From: Candidatus Bathyarchaeota archaeon
Lineage (GTDB): Archaea; Thermoproteota; Bathyarchaeia; RBG-16-48-13; GCA-020355125
DNA: 5,149 nt
Direction: 5' to 3'
Assembly: GCA_030617005.1 (NCBI GenBank)
Contig: JAUWWH010000094.1
Span: forward strand, 1-5,149
In this document: one piece after another, positions 1 through 5,149 of the stretch
Position numbering within the stretch: position 1 is the first letter of the stretch
Layout of the letters: every line of letters begins with the position of its first letter
Notes under the pieces: model-generated
Told to the model about the DNA's origin: nothing
Database searches by the model: none
Seen by the model: only the letters and a program-made list of their open reading frames with translations
Program-made: the position numbers and the translations under genes

Positions 1-543
1 AAAGTTCCTATGAACTGTTTATCCTTTAATATTTACTCCTATAGTTCTTATTTTAAGATCTCAATCAACTTAAAACGTTAACCTATTTTCCTAAAAACTA
101 TCGCATCATATCTTTTTTTTAAGTTCACTAGATTAATAAAAATAAAGAGATGTTAATAGAATTTTTTAAACTCAGAAAATGTAGAAATTTATCAAAATAG
201 TATTAATGACAAATAATTAAATAAAAAAAGCAAACAAAAAAATTATCAAGTTCTATCCTTGGGGCAAAAGAACAATTGACTGGAAGATTACTAAAAAGAT
301 TAGGAGCTTCATCGCAACGAGACATCAGCGTACCCGTTTAAGATGTAGCAGTTCTTGGTGGTGTAATTATTTTTTCAGTAAAGGTACGTTAAGTATAGAA
401 GACCCTAATCCAAAAATTTTGCTAACTGAGAAAAAATAAACAGTTAAGAAACAGAATCTTCTTTTCTTTAATAATCTCTTTTTTTATTACGTTAAAGAAG
501 CCGATACACTACCACAAATTCGTCCTCATGAGTTAACTAGAAG
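1..543. other. AT-rich region without a supported gene
   Basis: No intact gene is visible on either strand. Positions 1-240 are very AT-rich with many stops. Positions about 205-439 on the plus strand are more balanced in composition and hold an open frame of about 75 codons ending in TAA at 437-439, but it has no ATG, GTG or TTG start with a ribosome binding site that I can defend. A second frame over the same bases (from about 251) reads LGAKEQLTGRLLKRLGASS and then stops at a TAA near 338. The two frames together look more like a decayed gene end or chance than a working gene. I see no tRNA, rRNA or CRISPR pattern here. Confidence 0.5.
426..443 (-). terminator. Possible T-tract terminator behind the KH gene
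   Basis: On the minus strand, about 100 nt past the KH gene stop, the transcript would read a U-rich stretch (positions 440-431) flanked by CTG and CAG. Archaeal RNA polymerase can terminate on U-rich tracts without a strong hairpin. A second minus-strand T-rich stretch lies at about 245-219. This is an inference from composition only, and the AT-rich background makes such runs common. Confidence 0.25.
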
Positions 544-1122
544 CTATACTTTCTCTTTCGCAAAGTCTGAGGTTGAGGGCTTCCATAGCTCCATATTCTT
601 CTTCTTTAAATCAATTCTCTTCCACTGTAAAAATCTATAAACACTCTTATGAATACCCCCGCGAATTAAAAGTTCAATTGCAGATTTAGCGATCTCAAAG
701 GACTCCAACTCACCAATAATTGAAACAGTATGTCCATAAATAGAGATATTTGCTTCAGTGTACTCTTCAATAACTTTTCTCGTTTTACCATTTTTCCCGA
801 TTATTCTCCCTTTAATTCTTTGAATATCTGCTTGTGACTTCCCTAGATAATCACGAAGATCAAGGATACCAAAACAGATCTCTTCATCAAAGAGCCTGAA
901 GGCATTTTCAGAAGAAAAACCTCGCCCAATAGCTAATACGATATCCCGTACTCTAAAAAGTCCACTAGGATCAGATTCACTTGTGGCCCTAGTCAACGCT
1001 ACATCTCCAGCATCACTATTTATGTCTATCTTTACATCAAATCTTTTTTCAATTTTCCTCTTGACTCTACCATTTGAACCAACAAGAACACCTATACGTT
1101 TAAGAGGTATCTTCACATGCAT
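544..1122 (-). CDS. Two-KH-domain RNA-binding protein, archaeal Dim2/Pno1 homologue
   Basis: The 192-residue product has two KH domains, the architecture of the archaeal Dim2/Pno1 family. KH1 is near residues 3-65 with the loop GSNG at 15-18. KH2 is near 95-155 with the classic loop IIGKNGKT, GxxG at 109-112. The C-terminal helix after VYRFL (161-165) is Lys/Arg-rich, as in the family. Known family role: late maturation of the small ribosomal subunit near the 3' end of 16S rRNA, and archaeal Dim2 has been reported to bind aIF2 alpha. The ATG at 1122 is 6 bp behind the RIO kinase stop, and the weak AAAGGT that could serve as ribosome binding site lies inside the last RIO codons, so translation is probably coupled. 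It ends in TAG (544-546). The next in-frame stop is TGA at 526-528, so readthrough would add six residues. Length is usual for the family and no key residue is missing. Confidence 0.93.
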   Translation of the reverse strand: MHVKIPLKRIGVLVGSNGRVKRKIEKRFDVKIDINSDAGDVALTRATSESDPSGLFRVRDIVLAIGRGFSSENAFRLFDEEICFGILDLRDYLGKSQADIQRIKGRIIGKNGKTRKVIEEYTEANISIYGHTVSIIGELESFEIAKSAIELLIRGGIHKSVYRFLQWKRIDLKKKNMELWKPSTSDFAKEKV

Positions 1123-1128
1123 CTTTAA

Positions 1129-1950
1129 TCACTTACCTTTTGTAACCCATTTGTAAAGTTTTTTCGTCTCTTTAACTTGTATACCTGTCCTCTTAAAGAA
1201 ACGGTTTAAGTTATTTAAATCCCTCAACAAAAACTCTTCAGCTTTTGGATGATCAACGAGAACCGCTTGAGACATATCAAAGATGATAGGTACACCATCC
1301 TTATTCATGATATTATATTCACTCAAATCTCCATGAACCAATCCTGCTTTCTGGTAGAGAATCTTAACATTACGAACTAGTTCTTTATACATTCTCCTTG
1401 CTGTAGTGAGATTTTTTGGAGGTTTATCCTTTAAAGTCGGTACAGGTATATCCCCTTCACCAATAAATTCCATTATCAACACATTCTTTTTAACATGAAT
1501 GGGCTTCGGAACATAAATCCCAGCAGCATATGCCCTTTGAAGATTCTTGAACTCTTTTTGAGCCCATGCATAGACTAAAGAACGTTTACTCCTCTTAATA
1601 TGCTTAAAGCGAGGATCACCTTGAATATATGGAAGCATTCTCTTAAACTCTATAGCTACAGTTAAGTAGATTTTTAACACAACAACTGTACCTTCAGAAT
1701 CAACACCACGATATATTCTAGATTCCTTCCCTGACTTGAGAACTCCAAATATCTGTTCAACTATACCAAGATTGAGTAGAGTATAAAGAATCATAAGGGT
1801 TGATTTATCAAAAACTTCTTCAAAAACAGCTCGATCAGATGTGCGGTCTTTAATAAGAAGTCGATCTCTTTTCTCAACTAGTTTAAGTTTATGATCAAGC
1901 CTCTTCCGCTTCCTTTCATCAAGCTCATTATTATAATTATATTTAGTCAT
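1129..1950 (-). CDS. rio1: RIO1-type atypical serine protein kinase/ATPase
   Basis: The 273-residue product carries the whole RIO kinase core. A charged N-terminal segment (1-45) precedes the family-typical EEVFDKSTL (44-52). The nucleotide loop is SGKESRIY (73-80) and the ATP-contacting lysine is K93 in VLKIY. The hinge region is MEFIGEGDIPVPTLKD (160-175). The catalytic loop is HGDLSEYN (206-213) with Asp208 and Asn213, and the metal-binding motif is IIFDMSQ (222-228) with Asp225. The DMSQ motif and the DHPKAEEFL stretch that follows place it with RIO1 rather than RIO2. In eukaryotes and archaea RIO1 acts in the final maturation of the small ribosomal subunit, largely as an ATPase that releases from the particle. 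It starts at ATG 1950 with GAGGT about 12 nt upstream, and stops with TGA 6 bp before the KH gene. Co-location with a Dim2 homologue, another factor of the same step, supports the assignment. Confidence 0.95.
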   Translation of the reverse strand: MTKYNYNNELDERKRKRLDHKLKLVEKRDRLLIKDRTSDRAVFEEVFDKSTLMILYTLLNLGIVEQIFGVLKSGKESRIYRGVDSEGTVVVLKIYLTVAIEFKRMLPYIQGDPRFKHIKRSKRSLVYAWAQKEFKNLQRAYAAGIYVPKPIHVKKNVLIMEFIGEGDIPVPTLKDKPPKNLTTARRMYKELVRNVKILYQKAGLVHGDLSEYNIMNKDGVPIIFDMSQAVLVDHPKAEEFLLRDLNNLNRFFKRTGIQVKETKKLYKWVTKGK

Positions 1951-2286
1951 CGAATTCTAATAACCTCAATATTTCATTAAAATATTCATATTAGTCGATT
2001 TTAGAAAAATGTAGTTGATAACATTTAGTTATGATACTGAAGTACTACAGATTAAAATTATCTCTACATTTAATACATACTATTTAAGTTTAAGTATACC
2101 GCTATATGATGAAACATCGTGCATCTGATTGCAAATCCTAAATAATAACCAAAACCATACTAATTCATCCTACCCCAATTCTTTCTCTTAACAAGACCTA
2201 TGATCCTATTCAAACTCATATTTTCATACATAGATTAAATAAAAAAAATCTCCTAAGTTTCAATAATCATAAACTAAGGGTATTCA
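1951..2286. other. Intergenic stretch between DUF424 and RIO; small TAG-interrupted frame
   Basis: This 336-bp gap holds the terminator-like hairpin described separately, and the presumed promoter of the RIO-KH pair. On the minus strand one frame runs from ATG 2231 (second in-frame ATG at 2219) to TAA at 2072-2070, interrupted only by a TAG at 2162-2160: 23 codons before it and 29 after. The part before TAG includes LVKRKNWGRMN and the part after it YGFGYYLGFAIRC. I recognise no family. An AGGAG lies 18 nt upstream of ATG 2231, too far for a normal ribosome binding site and part of the hairpin. The frame may be chance. Some archaea keep aIF1A next to RIO and Dim2; I looked for it here and found no trace in the frames I could read. 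Confidence 0.4.
2235..2280 (-). terminator. Hairpin plus T-tract terminator behind DUF424
   Basis: Read on the minus strand, starting 6 nt after the DUF424 stop, CCTTAGTTT (2279-2271) can pair with AAACTTAGG (2260-2252) across a 10-nt loop: eight pairs of nine, with one T-T mismatch. After two bases comes a run of eight T (2248-2241), then more T-rich sequence. This has the form of an intrinsic terminator and would end the aIF2 beta-DUF424 transcript, making RIO-KH a separate unit. In archaea the T-tract alone may be sufficient. Confidence 0.6.
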
Positions 2287-2580
2287 TCACCGTATTATCT
2301 GAACATGAGGGATCCCTGCGATATTGATAATCGCGTTTGGATGGACTAAACCATGCCTTAAAGCTCCATTGACAATTTGTTTTCCAACTAAATTAATAAT
2401 CGTGCCCATCTTCAGCATCTCCATAGCTTCATCAAGAAATACAAGTGATCCACCATAGAAATCCTTTCTAACATTAAATTTTATCTTTCCATACACTAAA
2501 GATTTACCTAACAATTCAGCATCACAAGCAGCAATTATAATATGTCTTCCTTGTTTTATTGTATTTATACAGATCTCCAT
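2287..2580 (-). CDS. DUF424 family conserved archaeal protein
   Basis: The 97-residue protein matches the archaeal DUF424 family in length and pattern: AACDAELLGKSL (17-28), FYGG (41-44), a helix with DEAMEMLK (50-57), INLVGKQIV (62-70), GLVHPNAI (77-84) and a C-terminal GIPHVQIIR. The molecular function of the family is not known to me. It is a small soluble protein that recurs near translation genes in archaea, so a role linked to ribosomes or initiation is a guess from context. It starts at ATG 2580 with AGGA about 6 nt and GGAG about 12 nt upstream. There is no other start before the upstream in-frame TGA. It lies 54 bp behind aIF2 beta on the same strand, probably in one transcript that ends at the hairpin just past its TGA. 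Confidence 0.88.
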   Translation of the reverse strand: MEICINTIKQGRHIIIAACDAELLGKSLVYGKIKFNVRKDFYGGSLVFLDEAMEMLKMGTIINLVGKQIVNGALRHGLVHPNAIINIAGIPHVQIIR

Positions 2581-2634
2581 TACAAATCCTGTCTCCTGAT
2601 ATTTTTTGTGAATGAATCAACTTTATATTAACAA

Positions 2635-3024
2635 TCATATACTTCTTAAAGACGAAGTAGCACCGCAAGCATCACAAACCAGATGATAAAATCGTCCCTT
2701 CTTAACAATGGAGGTATCAGGTTGATGACAAATAGGACAAAAAACGTATTCCTGTATATATCTATCTAAAAGCTTTTGAAAAACTCGATAATTAAAATTC
2801 CCCTGAAAACTTGCTTTTGCACCATCGATACTCCCTGATGTAGCTAATTCTCCAACTAAAAATTTTAAAAAATGATTCTTATCCCTATTTAAACGGTTAC
2901 AAATATCAGAAAAATTGTGTAAAATGGTACGATTTCCTGAAATTGAACTTGATAGTTCAGGTAATTCGAATCGTTCCCTCTTCTCAGCTTTAGGAGGAAG
3001 CTGCGATAGAGCTTTTTCTAACAA
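2635..3024 (-). CDS. Translation initiation factor aIF2 subunit beta (start uncertain)
   Basis: From TTG 3024 the product has 129 residues. It shows the aIF2 beta signature: a short N-terminal helix (LLEKALSQLPP), then the alpha-beta core with SGNRTILHNF (29-38), DICNRLNRDKNHFLKFL (40-56), GELATSGSIDG (58-68) and QGNF (74-77), and a C-terminal zinc ribbon CPIC (96-99) to CDAC (117-120). aIF2 is the alpha-beta-gamma trimer that brings Met-tRNAi to the small subunit; beta stabilises this complex. The usual length is about 135-140 residues. The frame continues upstream of TTG as M-S-E-E-TAG-Y-K-K from ATG 3048, which would give 137 residues and looks like the native N-terminus. TTG 3024 has GAGGA 13 nt upstream, so it might work as a substitute start. 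No frameshift or missing Cys is seen in the rest. Stop is TGA at 2637-2635. Confidence 0.93.
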   Translation of the reverse strand: MLEKALSQLPPKAEKRERFELPELSSSISGNRTILHNFSDICNRLNRDKNHFLKFLVGELATSGSIDGAKASFQGNFNYRVFQKLLDRYIQEYVFCPICHQPDTSIVKKGRFYHLVCDACGATSSLRSI

Positions 3025-3048
3025 TTTTTTATACTATTCCTCAGACAT
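3025..3048 (-). other. Upstream in-frame extension of aIF2 beta containing a TAG codon
   Basis: Eight codons directly upstream of the TTG, in the same frame: ATG TCT GAG GAA TAG TAT AAA AAA. Skipping the TAG (3036-3034) gives MSEE-x-YKK joined to LLEKAL, which is how many aIF2 beta proteins begin. GGAG at 3064-3061 sits 12 nt before ATG 3048 and could be its ribosome binding site. Readings: TAG is translated (pyrrolysine or suppression), TAG is a real nonsense change rescued by the TTG start, or TAG is a sequence error. As it stands it also encodes a four-codon leader peptide. Confidence 0.7.
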
Positions 3049-3112
3049 TTAACGTTCGTTCTCCAAATCGGCATTTACTAATGACGATCAAGATTTAATA
3101 AGTTTAGGGCAT

Positions 3113-3120
3113 CTTATAAA
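3113..3120 (-). promoter_or_regulatory. Possible TATA box for aIF2 beta-DUF424
   Basis: On the minus strand TTTATAAG lies 65-72 nt before ATG 3048. An archaeal TATA box there would put the transcript start about 25 nt downstream, leaving a leader of roughly 40 nt that contains the GGAG. A TTTAAATT at about 3160-3153 is an alternative. The AT-rich background makes this weak. Confidence 0.25.
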
Positions 3121-3172
3121 CAAATAGTGTACTCATTGTTCTTGAAATTTTTAATTTAAATTCTTATCATTC

Positions 3173-3827
3173 TCAATCGTTTATATACGGTTTCGTTATA
3201 ATTTCATAGATTTCCATTTGCGTGAAGTGTTTTGTATTAGCCGGTTTTACTAATGTTGCAGTATCAGCTCCTCTACCAGTTCCAGCCATCGCTATAACTT
3301 CTTGGTTCACAGGAATAACCGAGGCATCTGCCGCTATTAAAACAATCTCAACAGTCACACCTTTAACCTCTCAGAGAACAGTCGAAGTGTCGAACCAACA
3401 ATACTCACTACAAGTAGCATACTCAGCATATAGGAAAACATTGTTAGTATCATCTTCATTGTTTCATCATTCGATCGCTCAAGTGGTCGCGGACGATGAG
3501 ATAATCCTAAACCAACACCCTCCTCCTGTAAGCGCATCTCTTCCAGTAATAATCTTAATTCTCATCTCCTCAAGCTTCTTTCGATTCTCCTTACTCAAAA
3601 GTTGAACCTCGGGAGAGTAATGTCCTGTCAGATGAGTCACCACAACGAGATTGATTTCAGTATCATTGAAAACCTCAACTGCCATAACACCCGTATTACT
3701 CCTAGTAGAAATAACAATAACATCTTTACGTCTCTTTCAATCGCTTTTTCTTTACGATATTAAGAAGATAATCAGTATTCTGGGCACTAGATTTCTCAAA
3801 GCAGTATCTTCTATCTTCAATAATCAT
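3173..3827 (-). pseudogene. Pyruvate-kinase C-terminal-like protein, broken by four frameshifts
   Basis: Five consecutive minus-strand segments, in shifting frames, rebuild one protein of about 216 residues. The segments are 3827-3746 (ATG start; FEKSSAQNTDYLLNIVKK), a short piece to 3727 (AIERDVK), 3726-3520 (DVIVISTRSNTGVMAVEVF and NLVVVTHLTGHYSPE), 3519-3358 (ending STLRLFSERLKV) and 3357-3173 (VEIVLIAADASVIPV, AGTGRGADTA, KPANTKHF). This is the pattern of the archaeal family whose fold resembles the C-terminal domain of pyruvate kinase (A. fulgidus AF0103 type). The biochemical role is not known to me. The breaks are: one A short in the A-run at 3749-3745; one A short at 3727-3725; one G extra at 3520-3518; and GTGTG at 3360-3356, two bases extra or one short. 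The segment before STLRLF is about 20 residues longer than members I recall and is rich in Met. All breaks are in short repeats, so either recent decay or indel errors in the assembly are possible. The stop is TGA, 124 bp before aIF2 beta. Confidence 0.8.
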
Positions 3828-4056
3828 TCTAATCACACATCCTAATAGTTATTTACTTTTAATCCACATATTGAGACCTAGTAATGATTTAGTAGAGATA
3901 AGTATAACAGAGATTTTAAACTTAAAAAGAGTTCAAAATATTCTTTTATGTTATCTTTTTTAAAAAAAAGCTTTTAAGTTTCTCTTTTCTAATCCGTTAG
4001 CATTAATATGACTCTCAAATGTTAGTATGTACCATGAAAAAGGAGCTAAATAAGTC
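3828..4056. promoter_or_regulatory. Divergent intergenic region with A/T palindromes
   Basis: This 229-bp stretch separates the minus-strand pyruvate-kinase-like gene from the plus-strand membrane protein and must hold both promoters. I see no gene in it. At 3955-3978 runs of T and A form back-to-back inverted repeats: CTTTTTT followed by AAAAAAAAG, then AAAAGCTTTT (3966-3975). Such a tract could serve as TATA element or as a bent, easily melted segment. I cannot assign an exact promoter. Confidence 0.35.
4041..4045 (+). promoter_or_regulatory. Ribosome binding site of the plus-strand membrane protein
   Basis: AGGAG is 11 nt before ATG 4057 and decides this start. It lies inside a ten-codon overlapping frame (ATG 4034 to TAA 4063) in a different phase, which has no binding site of its own and reads MKKELNKSC. 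The true start at 4057 is followed directly by a signal-like hydrophobic segment. Confidence 0.6.
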
Positions 4057-5149
4057 ATGTTAAAACGCAATCTATATCTTATGTTATTCATAGTCATTGC
4101 GATATGCTTATCCTCCACAGTTAATGTAGTCGGGTCATCCAAGGTTTCCATACAAGATGAAAATATTTCCGTAACCATAAAGATCAACAATATAAATATC
4201 ATTGATGCTCAAGAAGAGTCAACCGCTCTCATGATTAATAGCAAAGAAGAGATGCATATCTTTCTTGAATGGAACAACACGTATTCCTCAGATATTAAAG
4301 TATCTCGCTTCGAGATTGAATTTACATATCTTGACTTTGTCGTCTATTCATTACCCTATGGACTTAACATCTTAACCCAACCTTACGCAACATCGAATTA
4401 TACCATATTTCAGAACCTTGAACCCTATCTGCAACAAGCAGGTGTTCAACTACTTGAAGGCGCCTATAGGATTATCTGCAAGTTATCGTATGAAATCTTA
4501 GAAGAAACTGTCTCAACACACGAAGTAAGCGTTTCACTTTATATAAAAATAAGCGGTAGCCTCCTAACTTCAATAGTCGGTGTTGCTGCTACAGCCGGTA
4601 CAGTTATAACCGGTTTAACTGTTTTAGGCGCAGTACGAGAAGTTTCCAAAACAATAGAAATAGCAAAGATCATAAACACCGTAATTAATCCAAAAACTTT
4701 AGTTGATCTTGGTTCACTTCCAAAAGGTTTAGATTTCTTGAAACCTGCAGATGTCCCGAAGCAAGCTATAAGTAGGATGTATGATGCAGCTGCAAAACAT
4801 TGGGGTGGAAAAAAGTGTCCACAGTGCAAAGCAAAATGGCCACGAAATGCCATTGCTTGTGAAAAATGTGGAATAACATTAGAAGCAGCTAAGAAACTTT
4901 TCAGTGAGACAGTTGTTAAATTAACAGAAAAGGCTAAGACTCCTATATATAAGACTGTAGGTGGAATTAGCATAAAAGTCCTCGCCCGGGCTTTAGGTGT
5001 CGATACTATGATAGTTAATGCAGTATTGAAGACTATGTTAGATTCAGGCTTAGCTAAAGCTCGTGTGTCACGTAGATTTATCATAAATAAGTTTATTGTT
5101 AATGGCTCAAAAATTGTTATCTCAGCAATAATATTCCTACAAATTTCAG
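4057..5149 (+). CDS. Membrane-anchored protein with zinc ribbon and possible winged helix (3' partial)
   Basis: Open from ATG 4057 to the window edge: 364 codons, no stop. Residues 1-26 are a signal peptide or N-terminal anchor (KR, then LYLMLFIVIAICLSS). Residues 27-165 form a beta-rich, Asn/Ser-containing domain with several N-x-S/T sites, probably outside the cell. A membrane helix follows at about 167-192 (SLLTSIVGVAATAGTVITGL), then basic and helical sequence. A zinc ribbon is at 254-271: CPQC, ten residues, CEKC. Residues about 300-345 look like a winged helix: ISIKVLARALGVD, then NAVLKTMLDSGLAKARV. From about 346 a second hydrophobic stretch begins (FIVNGSKIVISAIIF) and is cut off. I know no named family with this exact order. 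Zinc-ribbon membrane proteins of unknown role are common in uncultured archaea. A role as membrane-bound sensor and regulator is inference from the domain order. Codon use and base composition look like those of the neighbours. Confidence 0.85.
   Translation, partial: MLKRNLYLMLFIVIAICLSSTVNVVGSSKVSIQDENISVTIKINNINIIDAQEESTALMINSKEEMHIFLEWNNTYSSDIKVSRFEIEFTYLDFVVYSLPYGLNILTQPYATSNYTIFQNLEPYLQQAGVQLLEGAYRIICKLSYEILEETVSTHEVSVSLYIKISGSLLTSIVGVAATAGTVITGLTVLGAVREVSKTIEIAKIINTVINPKTLVDLGSLPKGLDFLKPADVPKQAISRMYDAAAKHWGGKKCPQCKAKWPRNAIACEKCGITLEAAKKLFSETVVKLTEKAKTPIYKTVGGISIKVLARALGVDTMIVNAVLKTMLDSGLAKARVSRRFIINKFIVNGSKIVISAIIFLQIS

Noticed and set aside
301..420. Possible C/D box RNA on the minus strand (GCTGATG and GCGATGAAG near 306-330)
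   Set aside because: No matching D and D' boxes at the right spacing and no terminal stem were found.
335..439. Resemblance of AVLGGVIIFS and a following ILLTEKK to the C-terminal tail of eukaryotic histone H2A
   Set aside because: The pieces are in different frames, there is no histone fold upstream, no start codon, and the match is a few common residues.
3222..3605. 127-codon plus-strand open frame with a Ser/Thr-rich, membrane-like product
   Set aside because: It lies opposite the pyruvate-kinase-like gene, whose minus-strand segments carry clear family motifs. The plus frame is the antisense reading of those codons and has no ribosome binding site.
4034..4063. Ten-codon leader frame overlapping the start of the membrane protein
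   Set aside because: It has no ribosome binding site of its own and no attenuator-like structure near it. Most likely chance.
3960..4202. 80-codon minus-strand open frame with a hydrophobic start
   Set aside because: It overlaps the start and signal peptide of the plus-strand gene, and its 3' end lies in the A/T palindrome tract. No family pattern and no convincing ribosome binding site.
4539..5084. 181-codon minus-strand open frame
   Set aside because: It is antisense to the plus-strand membrane protein, which has a signal peptide, a zinc ribbon and a ribosome binding site. The minus frame shows no recognisable domain.

Overview
The window is archaeal and AT-rich, roughly one third G+C by eye. 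The evidence is the left two thirds, which carry archaeal translation and ribosome-biogenesis genes on the minus strand: translation initiation factor aIF2 beta, a DUF424 protein, a RIO1-type kinase and a two-KH-domain Dim2/Pno1 homologue. I cannot place it at phylum level. The gene set fits Asgard, TACK-type or other uncultured lineages about equally well.

Layout from left to right. Positions 1-543 hold no gene I can support, only AT-rich DNA with a possible decayed coding stretch. Positions 544-1122 (KH protein) and 1129-1950 (RIO kinase) form a tight minus-strand pair, RIO first, with 6 bp between them. Positions 1951-2286 are mostly noncoding and contain a hairpin plus T-tract just behind DUF424 and a small open frame interrupted by one TAG. 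DUF424 (2287-2580) follows aIF2 beta (2635-3024, or from 3048 if an in-frame TAG is read through) by 54 bp. Upstream of aIF2 beta, at 3173-3827, lies a pyruvate-kinase-C-terminal-like gene broken by four small indels. On the plus strand, divergent from all of these, a signal-peptide-bearing membrane protein starts at 4057 and runs off the right edge. It has no stop in the window.

How the genes fit together: aIF2 beta is part of the heterotrimer that delivers initiator tRNA. RIO1 and Dim2/Pno1 act at the last steps of small-subunit maturation, and archaeal Dim2 has been linked physically to aIF2. The cluster is therefore a small-subunit maturation and initiation neighbourhood. The plus-strand protein is unrelated: an outside beta-rich domain, a membrane helix, then a zinc ribbon and a possible winged helix on the other side, which suggests a membrane-bound regulator.

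The most notable point is in aIF2 beta. Reading upstream from its only apparent start (TTG), the same frame continues through TAT AAA AAA, then a TAG, then GAA GAG TCT to an ATG. This gives MSEE-TAG-YKKLLEKAL, which looks like a normal aIF2 beta N-terminus. Either TAG is decoded here (for example as pyrrolysine), or the gene has switched to a TTG start, or there is a base error. The KH gene ends in TAG with a TGA six codons later, and the small frame at 2070-2231 also contains one TAG. These two points are weak but point the same way.
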